In this document: piece by piece, positions 1 to 7,439 of the stretch
How positions within the stretch are numbered: the stretch's first letter is position 1
Layout of the letters: each line of letters starts with the position of its first letter
NCBI RefSeq assembly: GCF_007989085.1
Contig: NZ_BJVJ01000061.1
Location: 1 to 36,127 of the forward strand
DNA from: Pseudonocardia sulfidoxydans NBRC 16205
Lineage (GTDB): Bacteria; Actinomycetota; Actinomycetes; Mycobacteriales; Pseudonocardiaceae
DNA: 36,127 nt
Direction: 5' to 3'
Notes under the pieces: model-generated
The model's database searches: none
Told to the model about the DNA's origin: nothing
Seen by the model: the letters and a program-made list of their open reading frames with translations, nothing else
Program-made: the position numbers and the translations under genes

Positions 1-273
1 GACCCGGTGTTCCGGGAGCGTGCCGTCGAGATCAAGGAGCAGCGCTCCGACCTCGTGAAGCACCACCTCTGGGTGCTGTGGACCGACTACTTCAAGCCCC
101 CGCACTTCGAGAAGTACCCCGAGCTCCACGAGCTGTTCAACAAGGCCACCAAGAAGGCCGGTGGCGGCCCCGGCGGCACCAAGTCCTCGGTCGACCCCAA
201 GGACGGCCAGGAGCTGCTCGACTACATCGCCCAGATCGACAAGATCTTCTGGGAGACCAAGCAGGCTGCCTGA
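1..273 (+). CDS. 3' end of an unidentified gene (90 residues visible)
   Basis: The frame is open from the first base, so the gene is cut by the window edge and its true start lies outside; a GTG at 7 is probably an internal Val. The visible 90 residues are soluble, rich in Lys, Glu and aromatic residues (HHLWVLWTDYFKPPHF, then a Gly-Pro-Gly-Gly linker), and end in a predicted helix of the form LLDYIAQIDKIFWETKQAA. Codon use is strongly GC3-biased, as in a real, well-expressed actinobacterial gene. I do not recognise the family and assign no function. Two strong hairpins follow the stop. Confidence 0.75.
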   Translation, partial: DPVFRERAVEIKEQRSDLVKHHLWVLWTDYFKPPHFEKYPELHELFNKATKKAGGGPGGTKSSVDPKDGQELLDYIAQIDKIFWETKQAA

Positions 274-285
274 TCCAGGTGCATC

Positions 286-327
286 ACGAACGGCGCCGAT
301 CCGCACTCGCGGGTCGGCGCCGTTCGT
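286..327. terminator. Long hairpin terminator, family A (ACGAACGGC ends)
   Basis: Bases 286-299 are the exact reverse complement of 314-327, and 301-304 pairs with 309-312, leaving a 4-nt loop at 305-308, so about 18-19 bp can form. No U-tract follows. It lies 12 nt after the stop of the plus-strand gene and faces a minus-strand gene, consistent with a bidirectional terminator. Its outer nine bases are the same as those of the hairpin at 20444-20490. Confidence 0.75.
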
Positions 328-360
328 CGTTCCTGGTCGCCCCCGCGCCCGCCCGGCGTC

Positions 361-414
361 GAGACCGACGTCAGTGCTGTTTCTCGCTCCGGGAACAGCA
401 CTGACGTCGGTCTC
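361..414. terminator. Second long hairpin, 21-bp perfect stem
   Basis: Bases 361-381 are a perfect reverse complement of 394-414 around a 12-nt loop. It lies just before the stop codon of the minus-strand gene at 421, so it would fold in the 3' end of that transcript as well as in read-through from the left. A bidirectional terminator or a repeat element are both possible. Confidence 0.65.
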
Positions 415-420
415 GGCGCA

Positions 421-699
421 TCACATCTCGGGCGGGAGGCCCGGGCGTGGGGGCGGCGGGCGCAGCGGTGGCGACAGGGGCGGGCGCTCCCGGCCGGGGA
501 GGTCCGGTTCGTCCGGCGGGATCCGGGGCATCGGGCGGGGCGGGGTCGAGGAGCGTTGGGACAGCAGCTGTCGCAGGAGCTCGTTCGTCTCCAGCGACGC
601 GTAGTAGGCCGCCAGTGACGCCTGGCCCGCGGCGTCGTCGTCGGCGATATGGGTCTCCGCCAGCTCCGCGTGCCGCCGCGCACGGTCCTCGTTCTCCAT
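421..699 (-). CDS. Small proline-rich hypothetical protein (92 aa)
   Basis: The ATG at 699 opens MENEDRARRHAELAETH; the frame stays open further upstream but that part has no coding character. Residues 1-50 look like an amphipathic, Glu/Ala/Leu-rich helical region ending in LETNELLRQLLSQR. Residues 51-92 are about 40% proline with Arg and Leu and are probably disordered. There is no signal peptide or membrane segment. The gene precedes none of its neighbours tightly: the lipoprotein gene on the same strand ends about 50 nt upstream of its start, so the two may be co-transcribed. I do not recognise the family. Confidence 0.5.
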   Translation of the reverse strand: MENEDRARRHAELAETHIADDDAAGQASLAAYYASLETNELLRQLLSQRSSTPPRPMPRIPPDEPDLPGRERPPLSPPLRPPPPRPGLPPEM

Positions 700-748
700 C
701 GCCGCAGTGTCAGCCGCAGTGTCGGCACCGGCAACGCGGAGTGCGTCG

Positions 749-1213
749 TCAGCGGCCCATGATCCGGTCGGCGAGGCGGGTCGCGGCGGTCCGGTCGAAG
801 TCGCCGCTGATCTGGACGGCTCCGCCCGTGATGGGCGCCTGGATGATCGGGGCCGACACGAGATCGCCGTCGACGACGATCGCGAGCTGTTTGCCGACGT
901 TGCGTCCACTGAGGTCGGCGAACGCTGTCGCGCCGGCCGGGGTCAGGCCTACCTGGACGGCCCAGGTGCCGGACTCGTTCGTCGCCTCCGCCGACGCGAC
1001 GTGGCTCCCGTCGAGCTCTGCGGGGCCGAGCACGTAGATGACGCCGTCCGCCCCACGCAGCTGCAGCCCGCCCTGTCCGACGTCACCGGTCGCCAGCACC
1101 GGGCGGAACTCGATGCGCGCCGGCGCGGCGGAGCCCTCGACCGCCGCGCTGCACGCCGCGAGCAGCAGCAACGCGACCAGTCCGGCGACGACCAGGCGAG
1201 CGGCGGCGATCAT
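749..1213 (-). CDS. Lipoprotein with a SecD/SecDF P1-head-like domain
   Basis: The ATG at 1213 gives MIAAARLVVAGLVALLLLAAC, a clean lipoprotein signal with the lipobox cysteine at residue 21; an in-frame GTG at 1240 would only lengthen the n-region. The mature part (about 130 aa) carries features of the SecD periplasmic P1 head subdomain: a VQVGLTPAGATAFADLSGRNVGKQLAIVVDG stretch (split here as VQVGLTPAGATAFADL and GKQLAIVVDG), then SAPIIQAPITGGAVQISGDF. In SecD this domain contacts substrates emerging from SecYEG, but here it is detached from the membrane channel part and tethered by lipid. Function is inferred only from the fold. It is divergent from the RluA-type gene, with 44 bp between starts. 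Confidence 0.8.
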   Translation of the reverse strand: MIAAARLVVAGLVALLLLAACSAAVEGSAAPARIEFRPVLATGDVGQGGLQLRGADGVIYVLGPAELDGSHVASAEATNESGTWAVQVGLTPAGATAFADLSGRNVGKQLAIVVDGDLVSAPIIQAPITGGAVQISGDFDRTAATRLADRIMGR

Positions 1214-1257
1214 GAACCGGAGCGTAGGGGGTGCGCGCACCCTGAGAGGATCAGCAG

Positions 1258-2007
1258 GTGAGTCGCTGGTCCGAGCTGCGCGCCGAGACGGTCCTGTGGG
1301 AGGACGAGTCGTGCCTCGTCGTCGACAAACCAGCGGGGTTGTCGGTGATGGGCGAGCGCCACGACACCGACCTGGTGACCATCGCCGCCGACGGTGGCGA
1401 GGACCTGCGCTGGGTCAACCGGATCGACAAGGTCACCTCGGGCGCGGTGCTGCTGGCCAAGACCACGCAAGCGCACGGCGCGTTGACGCGGCAGTTCCAG
1501 CAGCGGACCGTCGCGAAGACGTACCTGGCAGTCTGCCGGCCCGGCGGGTTCCCGGCGTCGGCGACCGTCGAGCTGCCGTTGATGACGGCGGGCAGCGGGA
1601 AGATCCGGGTCGCCGCGGACCGTGACCACATCCGGTTCGAGGATGGTCGCTGGTTCATCCGCCGGGAGGACGAGCACTCCCGCAAGAGCTTCGCGTCTCG
1701 GACGGAGTGCACGTCGCTGTTCGACGACGGCGAGTCCGTGGTGGTGCGCGCCCACCCGGTGACGGGCCGACGACACCAGATCCGGGTGCACCTGGCGTGG
1801 GTGGGGCACGCGATCGTCGGCGATCCGCTGTTCATGCGGAAGACCGATCCGCCGCAGCCGCGGACGTACCTGCACTCGTTCCGCGTCGGCTTCCGGTCCC
1901 CTGCCGGTGAGGACGTCACCGTCGAAGCGGTGCCGCCCGCCGACTTCTGGGCACCCGTCCCCACCGCTGCCGGCGCCGATCTCGTGGATGTCGCGCGCGG
2001 TCGGTAG
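1258..2007 (+). CDS. RluA-family RNA pseudouridine synthase (249 aa)
   Basis: The GTG at 1258 starts MSRWSELRAETVLWEDESCLVVDKPAGL. VVDKPAGLSV is the usual RluA motif I. NRIDKVTSGAVLLAKT corresponds to the HRLDxxTSG catalytic loop, with the catalytic Asp kept and Asn in place of His. PVTGRRHQIRVHLAWVGHAIVGDPLF is the C-terminal family motif. The enzyme isomerises uridine to pseudouridine in rRNA or tRNA; which position cannot be told. There is no N-terminal S4 domain, so it is the short form. No partner gene follows: a stretch of about 480 bp without an intact gene comes next. Confidence 0.88.
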   Translation: MSRWSELRAETVLWEDESCLVVDKPAGLSVMGERHDTDLVTIAADGGEDLRWVNRIDKVTSGAVLLAKTTQAHGALTRQFQQRTVAKTYLAVCRPGGFPASATVELPLMTAGSGKIRVAADRDHIRFEDGRWFIRREDEHSRKSFASRTECTSLFDDGESVVVRAHPVTGRRHQIRVHLAWVGHAIVGDPLFMRKTDPPQPRTYLHSFRVGFRSPAGEDVTVEAVPPADFWAPVPTAAGADLVDVARGR

Positions 2008-2491
2008 CTGACCCGGGCGGCTGCCCGACCTGGACCATCTCCCCTGCCAGGTCCTCACGCCGTGCCCGCGCTCGACCGCTTCCGTTCCCCAGCGCGTGCG
2101 TCGAGCTCCTGTGGGTCGACGACGGGGCTGGGCTCCCCCGATGGCGCCGGGACGGGTTCGGCGTCGTCGCACGCGGCGGCCTGCCCGCAGGCGACTTCAC
2201 CGACCACACTGTGCCGGTCGACCCCTCGCTGGGGCTGCTCACGGCCTCGTCGAGCAGCCTGGCCCTCCCGTTGGTCACCGACGATCCCGACGCGCTGCGA
2301 CCCGAGAACCGCGCCCCGGGGCGTGCACCGCGCCTCCGACGGAGCTCGCGACGCCGTGCCGTGCAGGTCAGCAGCCGGCGGCGCCGATGCTCGTCGTCCA
2401 CAGCGTGCCCTTGTGGACGTGTGGGCGCCCGACCTGACCCTCCGACCGGTCGGGGATACGACGTGCCGCGCATCGGCCCTACGGTGGCAGG
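2008..2491 (+). other. 484-bp stretch without an intact gene; possible decayed coding remnant
   Basis: No reading frame here has both a credible start and an intact family signature. In the frame beginning at 2097, bases 2097-2310 read like protein (CVELLWVDDGAGL, then GFGVVARGGLPAGDFTDHTVPVDPSL as two blocks, then LALPLVTDDPDALRPEN) before turning into Arg/Ser-rich nonsense. That suggests a remnant of a broken gene, but no family can be named. The last 60 bases should hold the promoter of the gene at 2492. Confidence 0.3.
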
Positions 2492-2983
2492 ATGGCCTCC
2501 TGGGACGAGTTCGCCGCCGTCGCGCCCCGCATCGCCGAGGTGTTCGCCCGCCGCCACGCCGCGACCGGCGAGCTGTGCATGCTCGCCACGCTGCGCGCCG
2601 ACGGCTTCCCCCGGATCAGCCCGATGGAGCCGCGCTTCTTCGAGGGCGAGCTGTGGATCGGCGGGATGCCGGGGACCGCGAAGTTCCGCGACCTGCTCGC
2701 CGATCCGCGGTTCTCGCTGCACACAGCGACCGTCGACACCCACGTGAGCGAGGGCGACGCGAAGGTCTGGGGCACCGTGGAGGACGTCCAGGACCCCGCC
2801 CTGCACCAGCGCTTCGCCGAGGACCTGTACGCGCGCATCGGTTTCGACCTGCGCGGCCGGACGTTCGACCACTTCTTCCGGGCCGACATCGTCGGCGCCG
2901 CATCGGTGTGGGTGGGCGACAACCACCTCGACGTGACGACCTGGAAGGCGGGCGGCGAGGAGAGGGTCGTCCGCAAGCACTGA
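2492..2983 (+). CDS. Pyridoxamine 5'-phosphate oxidase (PPOX) family FMN-binding-fold protein
   Basis: 163 aa starting MASWDEFAAVAPRIAEVFARR. The split-barrel core is visible: LCMLATLRADGFPRISPMEP (strand, turn, strand), ELWIGGMPGTAKFRDLLADPRFSLHT, and a VWGTVEDV strand. These are the usual positions of the flavin-binding barrel in PPOX-like proteins of actinobacteria. Such proteins are FMN- or F420-dependent reductases, oxidases or haem-handling proteins, and the sequence alone does not decide which. It stands alone: downstream lie two palindromic repeats, then a methyltransferase. Confidence 0.8.
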   Translation: MASWDEFAAVAPRIAEVFARRHAATGELCMLATLRADGFPRISPMEPRFFEGELWIGGMPGTAKFRDLLADPRFSLHTATVDTHVSEGDAKVWGTVEDVQDPALHQRFAEDLYARIGFDLRGRTFDHFFRADIVGAASVWVGDNHLDVTTWKAGGEERVVRKH

Positions 2984-2993
2984 GCACCCACCA

Positions 2994-3055
2994 TGATCGG
3001 CGTTCATGGCGCTGGAGCGACGCCTGCGTCGCCGAAGCACCACCAACGGCGATCA
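2994..3055. repeat. 62-nt palindromic repeat, copy 1
   Basis: Starts TGATCGGCGTT and ends AACGGCGATCA, which are near reverse complements, and has the inner palindrome GCGACGCCTGCGTCGC. It aligns without gaps to copy 2 at 3137-3198 with about 50 of 62 identical bases. It begins 10 bp after the PPOX gene stop, so it can also fold as a terminator. The architecture is REP-like. Confidence 0.65.
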
Positions 3056-3136
3056 CCACCGGGGCCCCTGGCCCGACGCCACACCAGCGGCAGGAGCCAC
3101 CGCGGCCGACCACCGCCCGCCCCCGCCACCGCGCCG

Positions 3137-3198
3137 TGATCGGAGTTCCCGGCCCTGGAGCGACGCCTCCGTCGCCCAGCCGCCACGTACAGCGATCA
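3137..3198. repeat. 62-nt palindromic repeat, copy 2
   Basis: Same length and orientation as the copy at 2994-3055, with start points 143 bp apart. It shares TGATCGG at the left end, CTGGAGCGACGCCT and CGTCGCC in the middle, and GCGATCA at the right. The bases between the copies are C-rich and show no gene. The run GGGGCCC follows both copies within a few bases. Confidence 0.65.
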
Positions 3199-3289
3199 CT
3201 CGGGGCCCGGGGGGGCGCGGAACCGGGGACCTTGCTGTTCCGGCACGACGACTTGCCGGTCGGGGGCCAGCCGGGACAGGGTCGGGAGC

Positions 3290-3955
3290 GTGAACGAGAC
3301 GCACGCCGACCATCGGGACATGCGCGAGATCCCCGATCTCGCCGACACGGTCTTCGACGAGGCCTTCTGGGACGGACGGTACCGGGCCGCGGCCGCGATC
3401 TGGAGCGGTGAGCCCAACCAGCAGTTGGTCGACGAGGTGAGCGACCTCGCCCCGGGGTCTGCGATCGACGTCGGCTGCGGCGAGGGCGCGGACGTCGCCT
3501 GGTTGGTGTCCCGCGGCTGGACCGTGACGGGCGTCGAGATCTCGCAGGTGGCACTGGACCGGGCGGCCGAGCACACGCGCGGGGCCGATCGCACGACCTG
3601 GCTGCACCTCGACGCGACCCAGGAGCCGATCCCAGGGACCTACGACCTGGTCAGCGCCCACTTCGTGAATCTTCGTCCGGGGATGCGCGACGACCTGCAC
3701 CGCAAGCTGGCGGCGGCGACGGCGCCGGGCGGGACGTTGCTCGTGGTCGCGCACCATCCCGACGACCTGGCCGCGGGCGTGCCGCGTCCGCCGATCCCGG
3801 AGCTGTTCTTCACCGCCGACGACGTGGCGGCGGTGCTGGACCCCGCGGAGTGGAGCGTTGTCACGAAGGAGGCGCGGACGCGGCCGTCGACCGACGGTGG
3901 GGGTCGCGAGTGGACGATCACCGACACCGTGCTGCGCGCGCGTCGGCGGACCTGA
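3290..3955 (+). CDS. Class I SAM-dependent methyltransferase (221 aa)
   Basis: The GTG at 3290 follows GGGAG closely; a second possible start is the ATG at 3320 (MREIPDLADTVFDEAFWDGRYRA). Motif I is AIDVGCGEGADVAWLVSRGW, followed by VTGVEIS (acidic residue that binds the SAM ribose) and a WLHLDATQEPIPGTYDLVSAHFV block (motifs II-III). PGGTLLVVAHHP is the post-III strand. The YRAAAAIWSGEPNQQLVDEV lead-in is typical of the stand-alone actinobacterial group of this fold, often annotated UbiE- or TehB-like. The substrate is unknown. The phosphatase gene starts 32 bp downstream on the same strand and could share its transcript. Confidence 0.85.
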   Translation: MNETHADHRDMREIPDLADTVFDEAFWDGRYRAAAAIWSGEPNQQLVDEVSDLAPGSAIDVGCGEGADVAWLVSRGWTVTGVEISQVALDRAAEHTRGADRTTWLHLDATQEPIPGTYDLVSAHFVNLRPGMRDDLHRKLAAATAPGGTLLVVAHHPDDLAAGVPRPPIPELFFTADDVAAVLDPAEWSVVTKEARTRPSTDGGGREWTITDTVLRARRRT

Positions 3956-3987
3956 CGGCGGGCGTTCGGAGCCCATAGGCTGCCGCC

Positions 3988-4596
3988 GTGACCTCGAGCA
4001 CCGGCCGGATCTATCTGCTGCGCCACGGCGAGACGGAGTGGTCGCAGTCGGGTAGGCACACGGGCCGCACCGACATCGAGCTGACCGAGCGCGGCCGTGA
4101 ACGTGCGGTGGCGACGGGGGCGCTGCTGCCCCGGCTGCGCGGTACGACCGATCCGCCGGCGCTGGTGGTCGCGAGCCCGCGCGTCCGGGCGCGGGTGACG
4201 GCCGAGTTGGCGGGCCTGCACGTCGACCGCACCGATGACCGGCTGGCCGAGTGGGACTACGGCGACTACGAGGGTGTGACGACGCCGGAGATCCGGGAGA
4301 CGGTGCCGGGGTGGACGGTGTGGACGCACCCGACGCCGGGTGGGGAGACGGCCGAGCAGGTCACGGCCCGGGCGGACGCGATGCTCGGCGAGGCGGAGAA
4401 GCACCTGGAGCAGGGCGACGTCGTGCTGGTGGGGCACGGCCAGTTCAGCCGTGTCCTGATGGCGCGCTGGATCGGCCTGTCGGCGGCGGGTGGGCAGCAC
4501 ATCGCGATGGACCCGGCGGCGTGGGCGGTGCTGGGTTTCGAGCGTGAGGCGCACCAGCTGGCGGCCACGAACGTCACTCCCGCACTGGCGGGGTGA
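3988..4596 (+). CDS. Histidine phosphatase family protein (phosphoglycerate mutase-like, Rv3214-type acid phosphatase)
   Basis: 202 aa. The N-terminal LLRHGETEWSQSGRHTGRTDIELTERG contains the RHG phosphohistidine motif of the branch-1 histidine phosphatases. VASPRVRARVTAEL supplies the second Arg, EWDYGDYEG the acidic proton donor region, and VLVGHGQFSRVL the second catalytic His. The GRHTGRTDIELT signature is the one in M. tuberculosis Rv3214 (named gpm2), which is known as a phosphatase and not a glycolytic mutase. Its position near an acetyltransferase, membrane protein, lipid kinase and whiB1 matches that genomic neighbourhood. It converges with the L,D-transpeptidase gene, with only 9 bp between stops. 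Confidence 0.88.
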   Translation: MTSSTGRIYLLRHGETEWSQSGRHTGRTDIELTERGRERAVATGALLPRLRGTTDPPALVVASPRVRARVTAELAGLHVDRTDDRLAEWDYGDYEGVTTPEIRETVPGWTVWTHPTPGGETAEQVTARADAMLGEAEKHLEQGDVVLVGHGQFSRVLMARWIGLSAAGGQHIAMDPAAWAVLGFEREAHQLAATNVTPALAG

Positions 4597-4605
4597 GCTC
4601 GGAGG

Positions 4606-5121
4606 TCAGTGGACCTGGACCTCGTCGCCGACCTGCAGCGTCCGGTAGTAGCGCTGCGCGTCGGCGTCGGTGAGGTGGACGCACCCGGCGGAGTAGCGCT
4701 GCAGGCTGCCCTCGTGGAAGGCGACGCCGCCGTCGGCGAAGAACACCGACCACGGCATGGGCTGGTTCTCGGTGTTGACGTGGTGCGGGTCCTTCCATTG
4801 CACGTGGAAGGTGCCGACGGGCGTGGGCTGGTCGGGGGCGCCGGGCATCATCGGGACGGGTCCACCGTCGACCTTGCCGTCGGTGATGAGCCACGCCTGA
4901 CGGCTCGCGAGGTCCACGCAGGCTTTCGCGGTGACGGTGCAGGGGGTGCCCTCGACGAGTGACGTCGTGCCACCGGCGGGCTGGGTGCTGCCGCCCGCCG
5001 CGGCGGGTGCGGCCTGGGCGACGGGCGCGATGAGCATCGAGCCGAGCCCGACGGCGTCGACCGTCACGGCGGTGAGCCGCCGACGCGATCGCAGCGCGCT
5101 GACCTTCGAGTGTCGTCCCAC
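4606..5121 (-). CDS. L,D-transpeptidase catalytic domain protein (171 aa)
   Basis: The GTG at 5121 is preceded by AGGGGAACC, a usable ribosome site, giving MGRHSKVSALRSRRRLTAVTVDAV, a signal peptide ending near AQAAPAAAGG. The mature part is a single YkuD domain: VDLASRQAWLITDGKV, GAPDQPTPVGTFHVQWKD, FHEGSLQRYSAGCVHLTDADAQ. The SAGCVHL block carries the catalytic cysteine, with the upstream His in AFHEG. Such enzymes form 3-3 peptidoglycan cross-links or attach proteins to the wall. There is no Ig-like or PGB domain, so it is the minimal secreted form. Divergent from the acetyltransferase gene, with 128 bp between starts. Confidence 0.88.
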   Translation of the reverse strand: MGRHSKVSALRSRRRLTAVTVDAVGLGSMLIAPVAQAAPAAAGGSTQPAGGTTSLVEGTPCTVTAKACVDLASRQAWLITDGKVDGGPVPMMPGAPDQPTPVGTFHVQWKDPHHVNTENQPMPWSVFFADGGVAFHEGSLQRYSAGCVHLTDADAQRYYRTLQVGDEVQVH

Positions 5122-5249
5122 GGTTCCCCTTCCGACCTGTCCCTGTGGTGAGACGGCTGGGACGCACGAAGGTTGCGCCGTCCGGCGTACAGGTTTGCGC
5201 CGTCCCGCTCCCAGGTGATCGTGTCGGGGGCCGCGGCTACGGTCTGCTG

Positions 5250-5768
5250 GTGACGACATCCGGTTCCGTGCGCCCGATCGAGCAGGACGACGTCGAGACG
5301 GTCGTGGCGCTGGTCCACGAGCTGGCCGACTACGAGCGCGAGCCGGAGTCGTGCCGTCTGACGGCCGCGCAGTTGCGTGCGGCGCTGTTCGGGCCTGCGC
5401 CCGCGTTGTTCGGGCACGTGGCGGTGGTCGGCGGGCAGGTCGTGGGTTGTGCGCTGTGGTTCCTGAACTTCTCGACGTGGGAGGGCGTGCACGGCATCCA
5501 TCTCGAGGATCTGTACGTGCGGCCCGCATTCCGCGGCGGCGGGCTGGGGTTGCGGCTGCTGGCGGCGCTGGCGGCGGAGTGCACGCGGCGTGGGTTCGCC
5601 CGGCTGGAGTGGTCGGTGCTGGACTGGAACACGCCGTCGATCGAGTTCTACCGGGCGCTGGGTGCGGTCGGTATGGACGAGTGGACGAACTTCCGGCTGG
5701 ACGGCGAGGCGCTCAGCGCGTTGAGCGGTCGTGCAGGTCGAGCGCCCACATCCGGGAGCGCTCGCTGA
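5250..5768 (+). CDS. GNAT N-acetyltransferase, diamine/SSAT-like (172 aa)
   Basis: The GTG at 5250 starts MTTSGSVRPIEQDDVETVVALVHELADYEREPE. LWFLNFSTWEGVHGIHLEDLYVRPAFRGGGLGLRLLAALA (given here as one domain, residues about 70-110) contains the acetyl-CoA pyrophosphate loop RGGGLG preceded by the conserved LEDLYVRP strand. RLEWSVLDWNTPSIEFYRALGA is the C-terminal motif B. The FSTWEG/LEDLYV combination is characteristic of the SSAT2/thialysine or polyamine acetyltransferase branch, so an amine substrate is likely, not proven. The last 56 bp overlap the 3' end of the membrane-protein gene on the other strand. Confidence 0.87.
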   Translation: MTTSGSVRPIEQDDVETVVALVHELADYEREPESCRLTAAQLRAALFGPAPALFGHVAVVGGQVVGCALWFLNFSTWEGVHGIHLEDLYVRPAFRGGGLGLRLLAALAAECTRRGFARLEWSVLDWNTPSIEFYRALGAVGMDEWTNFRLDGEALSALSGRAGRAPTSGSAR

Positions 5769-6141
5769 TCAGGAGCAGGAACGTCGCGATCACGACGACG
5801 CCGACGACGATGCCCCACACGATCTGCTTGGACGGGCCGAGCAGGGAGTAGACGACCGGCAGCAGCAGGAGTTCGACGACGATGGCGGGGCTGCGCGCCC
5901 AGCGCCTGCCGCGCAGCAGCCCGATGCCGGTGGCGACGCATGCCGCACCGATGACGACGAAGTAGCCCGTCTCGCCGAGGACGTACCGGATGCCGACGTC
6001 GGCGCCCAGGCCCCGGACGAGCAGGACGACGCCGAACACGATGCCGACGAGGCCCTGCAGCGCGACGACCGCACCGGCGACGCGGACCTGCGGCGGGGTG
6101 TCCGGCAGGGGGCGCGCTGTGGGCTCGGGCTCGCTCGTCAC
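5713..6141 (-). CDS. Four-helix integral membrane protein (Rv3217c-like position)
   Basis: Starts with the GTG at 6141 (MTSEPEPTARPLPDTPPQVRV). There are four hydrophobic segments: about residues 20-45 (AGAVVALQGLVGIVFGVVLL), 55-75 (YFVVIGAACVATGIGLL), 85-103 (AIVVELLLLPVVYSLL) and 110-130 (IVWGIVVGVVVIATFLLLI). The tail is SERSRMWALDLHDRSTR. No catalytic motif is seen. It is divergent from the lipid kinase gene (33 bp between starts) and converges with the acetyltransferase with overlapping 3' ends. The same gene order around whiB1 in mycobacteria suggests an old conserved neighbourhood. Function unknown. Confidence 0.8.
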   Translation of the reverse strand: MTSEPEPTARPLPDTPPQVRVAGAVVALQGLVGIVFGVVLLVRGLGADVGIRYVLGETGYFVVIGAACVATGIGLLRGRRWARSPAIVVELLLLPVVYSLLGPSKQIVWGIVVGVVVIATFLLLISERSRMWALDLHDRSTR

Positions 6142-6174
6142 GTCCGCAGGATAGGCCCGACTACCCTCGGGCTC

Positions 6175-7104
6175 GTGCGCGCGCTGCTCGTGGTCAATCC
6201 CCAGGCCACGTCGACCACTCCGGCCGGACGTGACGTGCTGGCGCACGCGCTGGCGAGCGAGCTGAAGCTCGACGTGCTGCTCACGGACTACCGGGGGCAC
6301 GCGGCGGAGGTGACGGCGCAGGCGGTGGCGGACGGTATCGAGCTGGTCGTCGCTCTGGGTGGCGACGGGACGGTCAACGAGGTCGTCAACGGGATGTTGG
6401 CGCGGGGGGTGCCGTCGGATCCGGAGTCTGCTCCGGCGCTCGCGGTGGTGCCGGGCGGCTCGGCCAACGTGTTCGCCCGCGCGCTGGGCATGCCGCGCGA
6501 CCCGATGGAGGCCACCGGCACGATCCTCAACGCGCTGGAGGAACAGCGCAGCAGGCTCGTGGGGCTGGGCCGCACCTCCGACCGCTTCTTCACGTTCAAC
6601 GCGGGTCTGGGGCTCGATGCGGAGGTCGTGGCGGCCGTGGAGCGGGCGCGGGCGCAGGGGTTGGAGGCGACGCCGATGCGTTACGCGCGTACGGCGTTGC
6701 GGGAGTACTGGAACGAGCGGCGGCGGCCGCCGTCGATGACGGTGGAGATTCCGGGGGCGGCGCCTCTGGAGGGGGTGCGGCTGGCGTTCGTCAGCAACAC
6801 CGACCCGTGGACGTATCTGGACGGGCGGGCGGTGCGGCTCAACCCGGGTGCCTCGTTCACCGACGGGCTGGCGCTGTTCGCGCTGAGGGACCTCGGGCTG
6901 CCGACCATCACGGGTGTGCTGCGGCAGGCGTTGCGCCCCGACGGCGATCCGCGCGGCCGGCACGTGTCGCGTCAGGACGCCGTGGCCTGGGTGAAGGTGC
7001 AGTCCGACAGGCCGTTGGCCCTGCAGATCGACGGGGACCACATCGGCGCGCGTACGGAGATGGAGTTCCGCGCGGTGCCGCGGGCGTTGCGCGTCGTCGT
7101 GTGA
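6175..7104 (+). CDS. Diacylglycerol kinase family lipid kinase (309 aa)
   Basis: The GTG at 6175 begins MRALLVVNPQATSTTPAGRDVL, the canonical start of the DAGK catalytic domain; the frame is open upstream but lacks such a start. The nucleotide loop GGDGTVNEVVNG sits at residues 62-73, AVVPGGSANVFARALG follows, and FFTFNAGLGLDAEVV and LQIDGDHIG mark the C-terminal beta domain. It should phosphorylate diacylglycerol, sphingoid-like or other lipid alcohols at the membrane; the lipid cannot be told from sequence. The end of the gene is followed by two hairpins and then the whiB1 leader. Confidence 0.88.
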   Translation: MRALLVVNPQATSTTPAGRDVLAHALASELKLDVLLTDYRGHAAEVTAQAVADGIELVVALGGDGTVNEVVNGMLARGVPSDPESAPALAVVPGGSANVFARALGMPRDPMEATGTILNALEEQRSRLVGLGRTSDRFFTFNAGLGLDAEVVAAVERARAQGLEATPMRYARTALREYWNERRRPPSMTVEIPGAAPLEGVRLAFVSNTDPWTYLDGRAVRLNPGASFTDGLALFALRDLGLPTITGVLRQALRPDGDPRGRHVSRQDAVAWVKVQSDRPLALQIDGDHIGARTEMEFRAVPRALRVVV

Positions 7105-7135
7105 GAGGGGCTGCTCGTCGTAGCCGAACGGCGAG

Positions 7136-7185
7136 GTCACTCGACGGAGTGACGCGGGTGGTCCACTCACCGCTCGCGGTGGACC
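7136..7185 (+). terminator. Two successive hairpins after the lipid kinase gene
   Basis: The first stem pairs 7136-7142 (GTCACTC) with 7147-7153 (GAGTGAC) round a 4-nt loop. The second pairs 7160-7166 (GGTCCAC) with 7179-7185 (GTGGACC). No U-tract follows. They are placed 30 bp after the stop, so a factor-independent or Rho-assisted end is plausible. Confidence 0.5.
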
Positions 7186-7388
7186 GTCGAGCCGCAAGGG
7201 TCTCGCACCTGGGGAAACAGTCCTCCAATCTAGATGAGCACCACGGCACCACCGCGGGAACCCCCCGCACCTTTGGTTCGTTGCAGACCGGGCACCCGGA
7301 AAGCAGCGAACCGGGAATGGGTTTGTCGCTCTTCGTGACGGGAACACTCGCCGGTAACCAAATCCGGTGGACCTCGTTGGGATGAGTG

Positions 7389-7404
7389 GGTGAGGATGCT
7401 CACC
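7389..7404. promoter_or_regulatory. CRP-type palindrome 1 upstream of whiB1
   Basis: GGTGA-GGATGC-TCACC fits GTGA-N6-TCAC, the core of the CRP/FNR-family operator. Its centre is 7396.5, exactly 51 bp upstream of the centre of the second site. It could also form a short RNA hairpin. Confidence 0.5.
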
Positions 7405-7439
7405 CGGGCGGACCTGGGCCCTTGAAGACCCGCCGTGCT

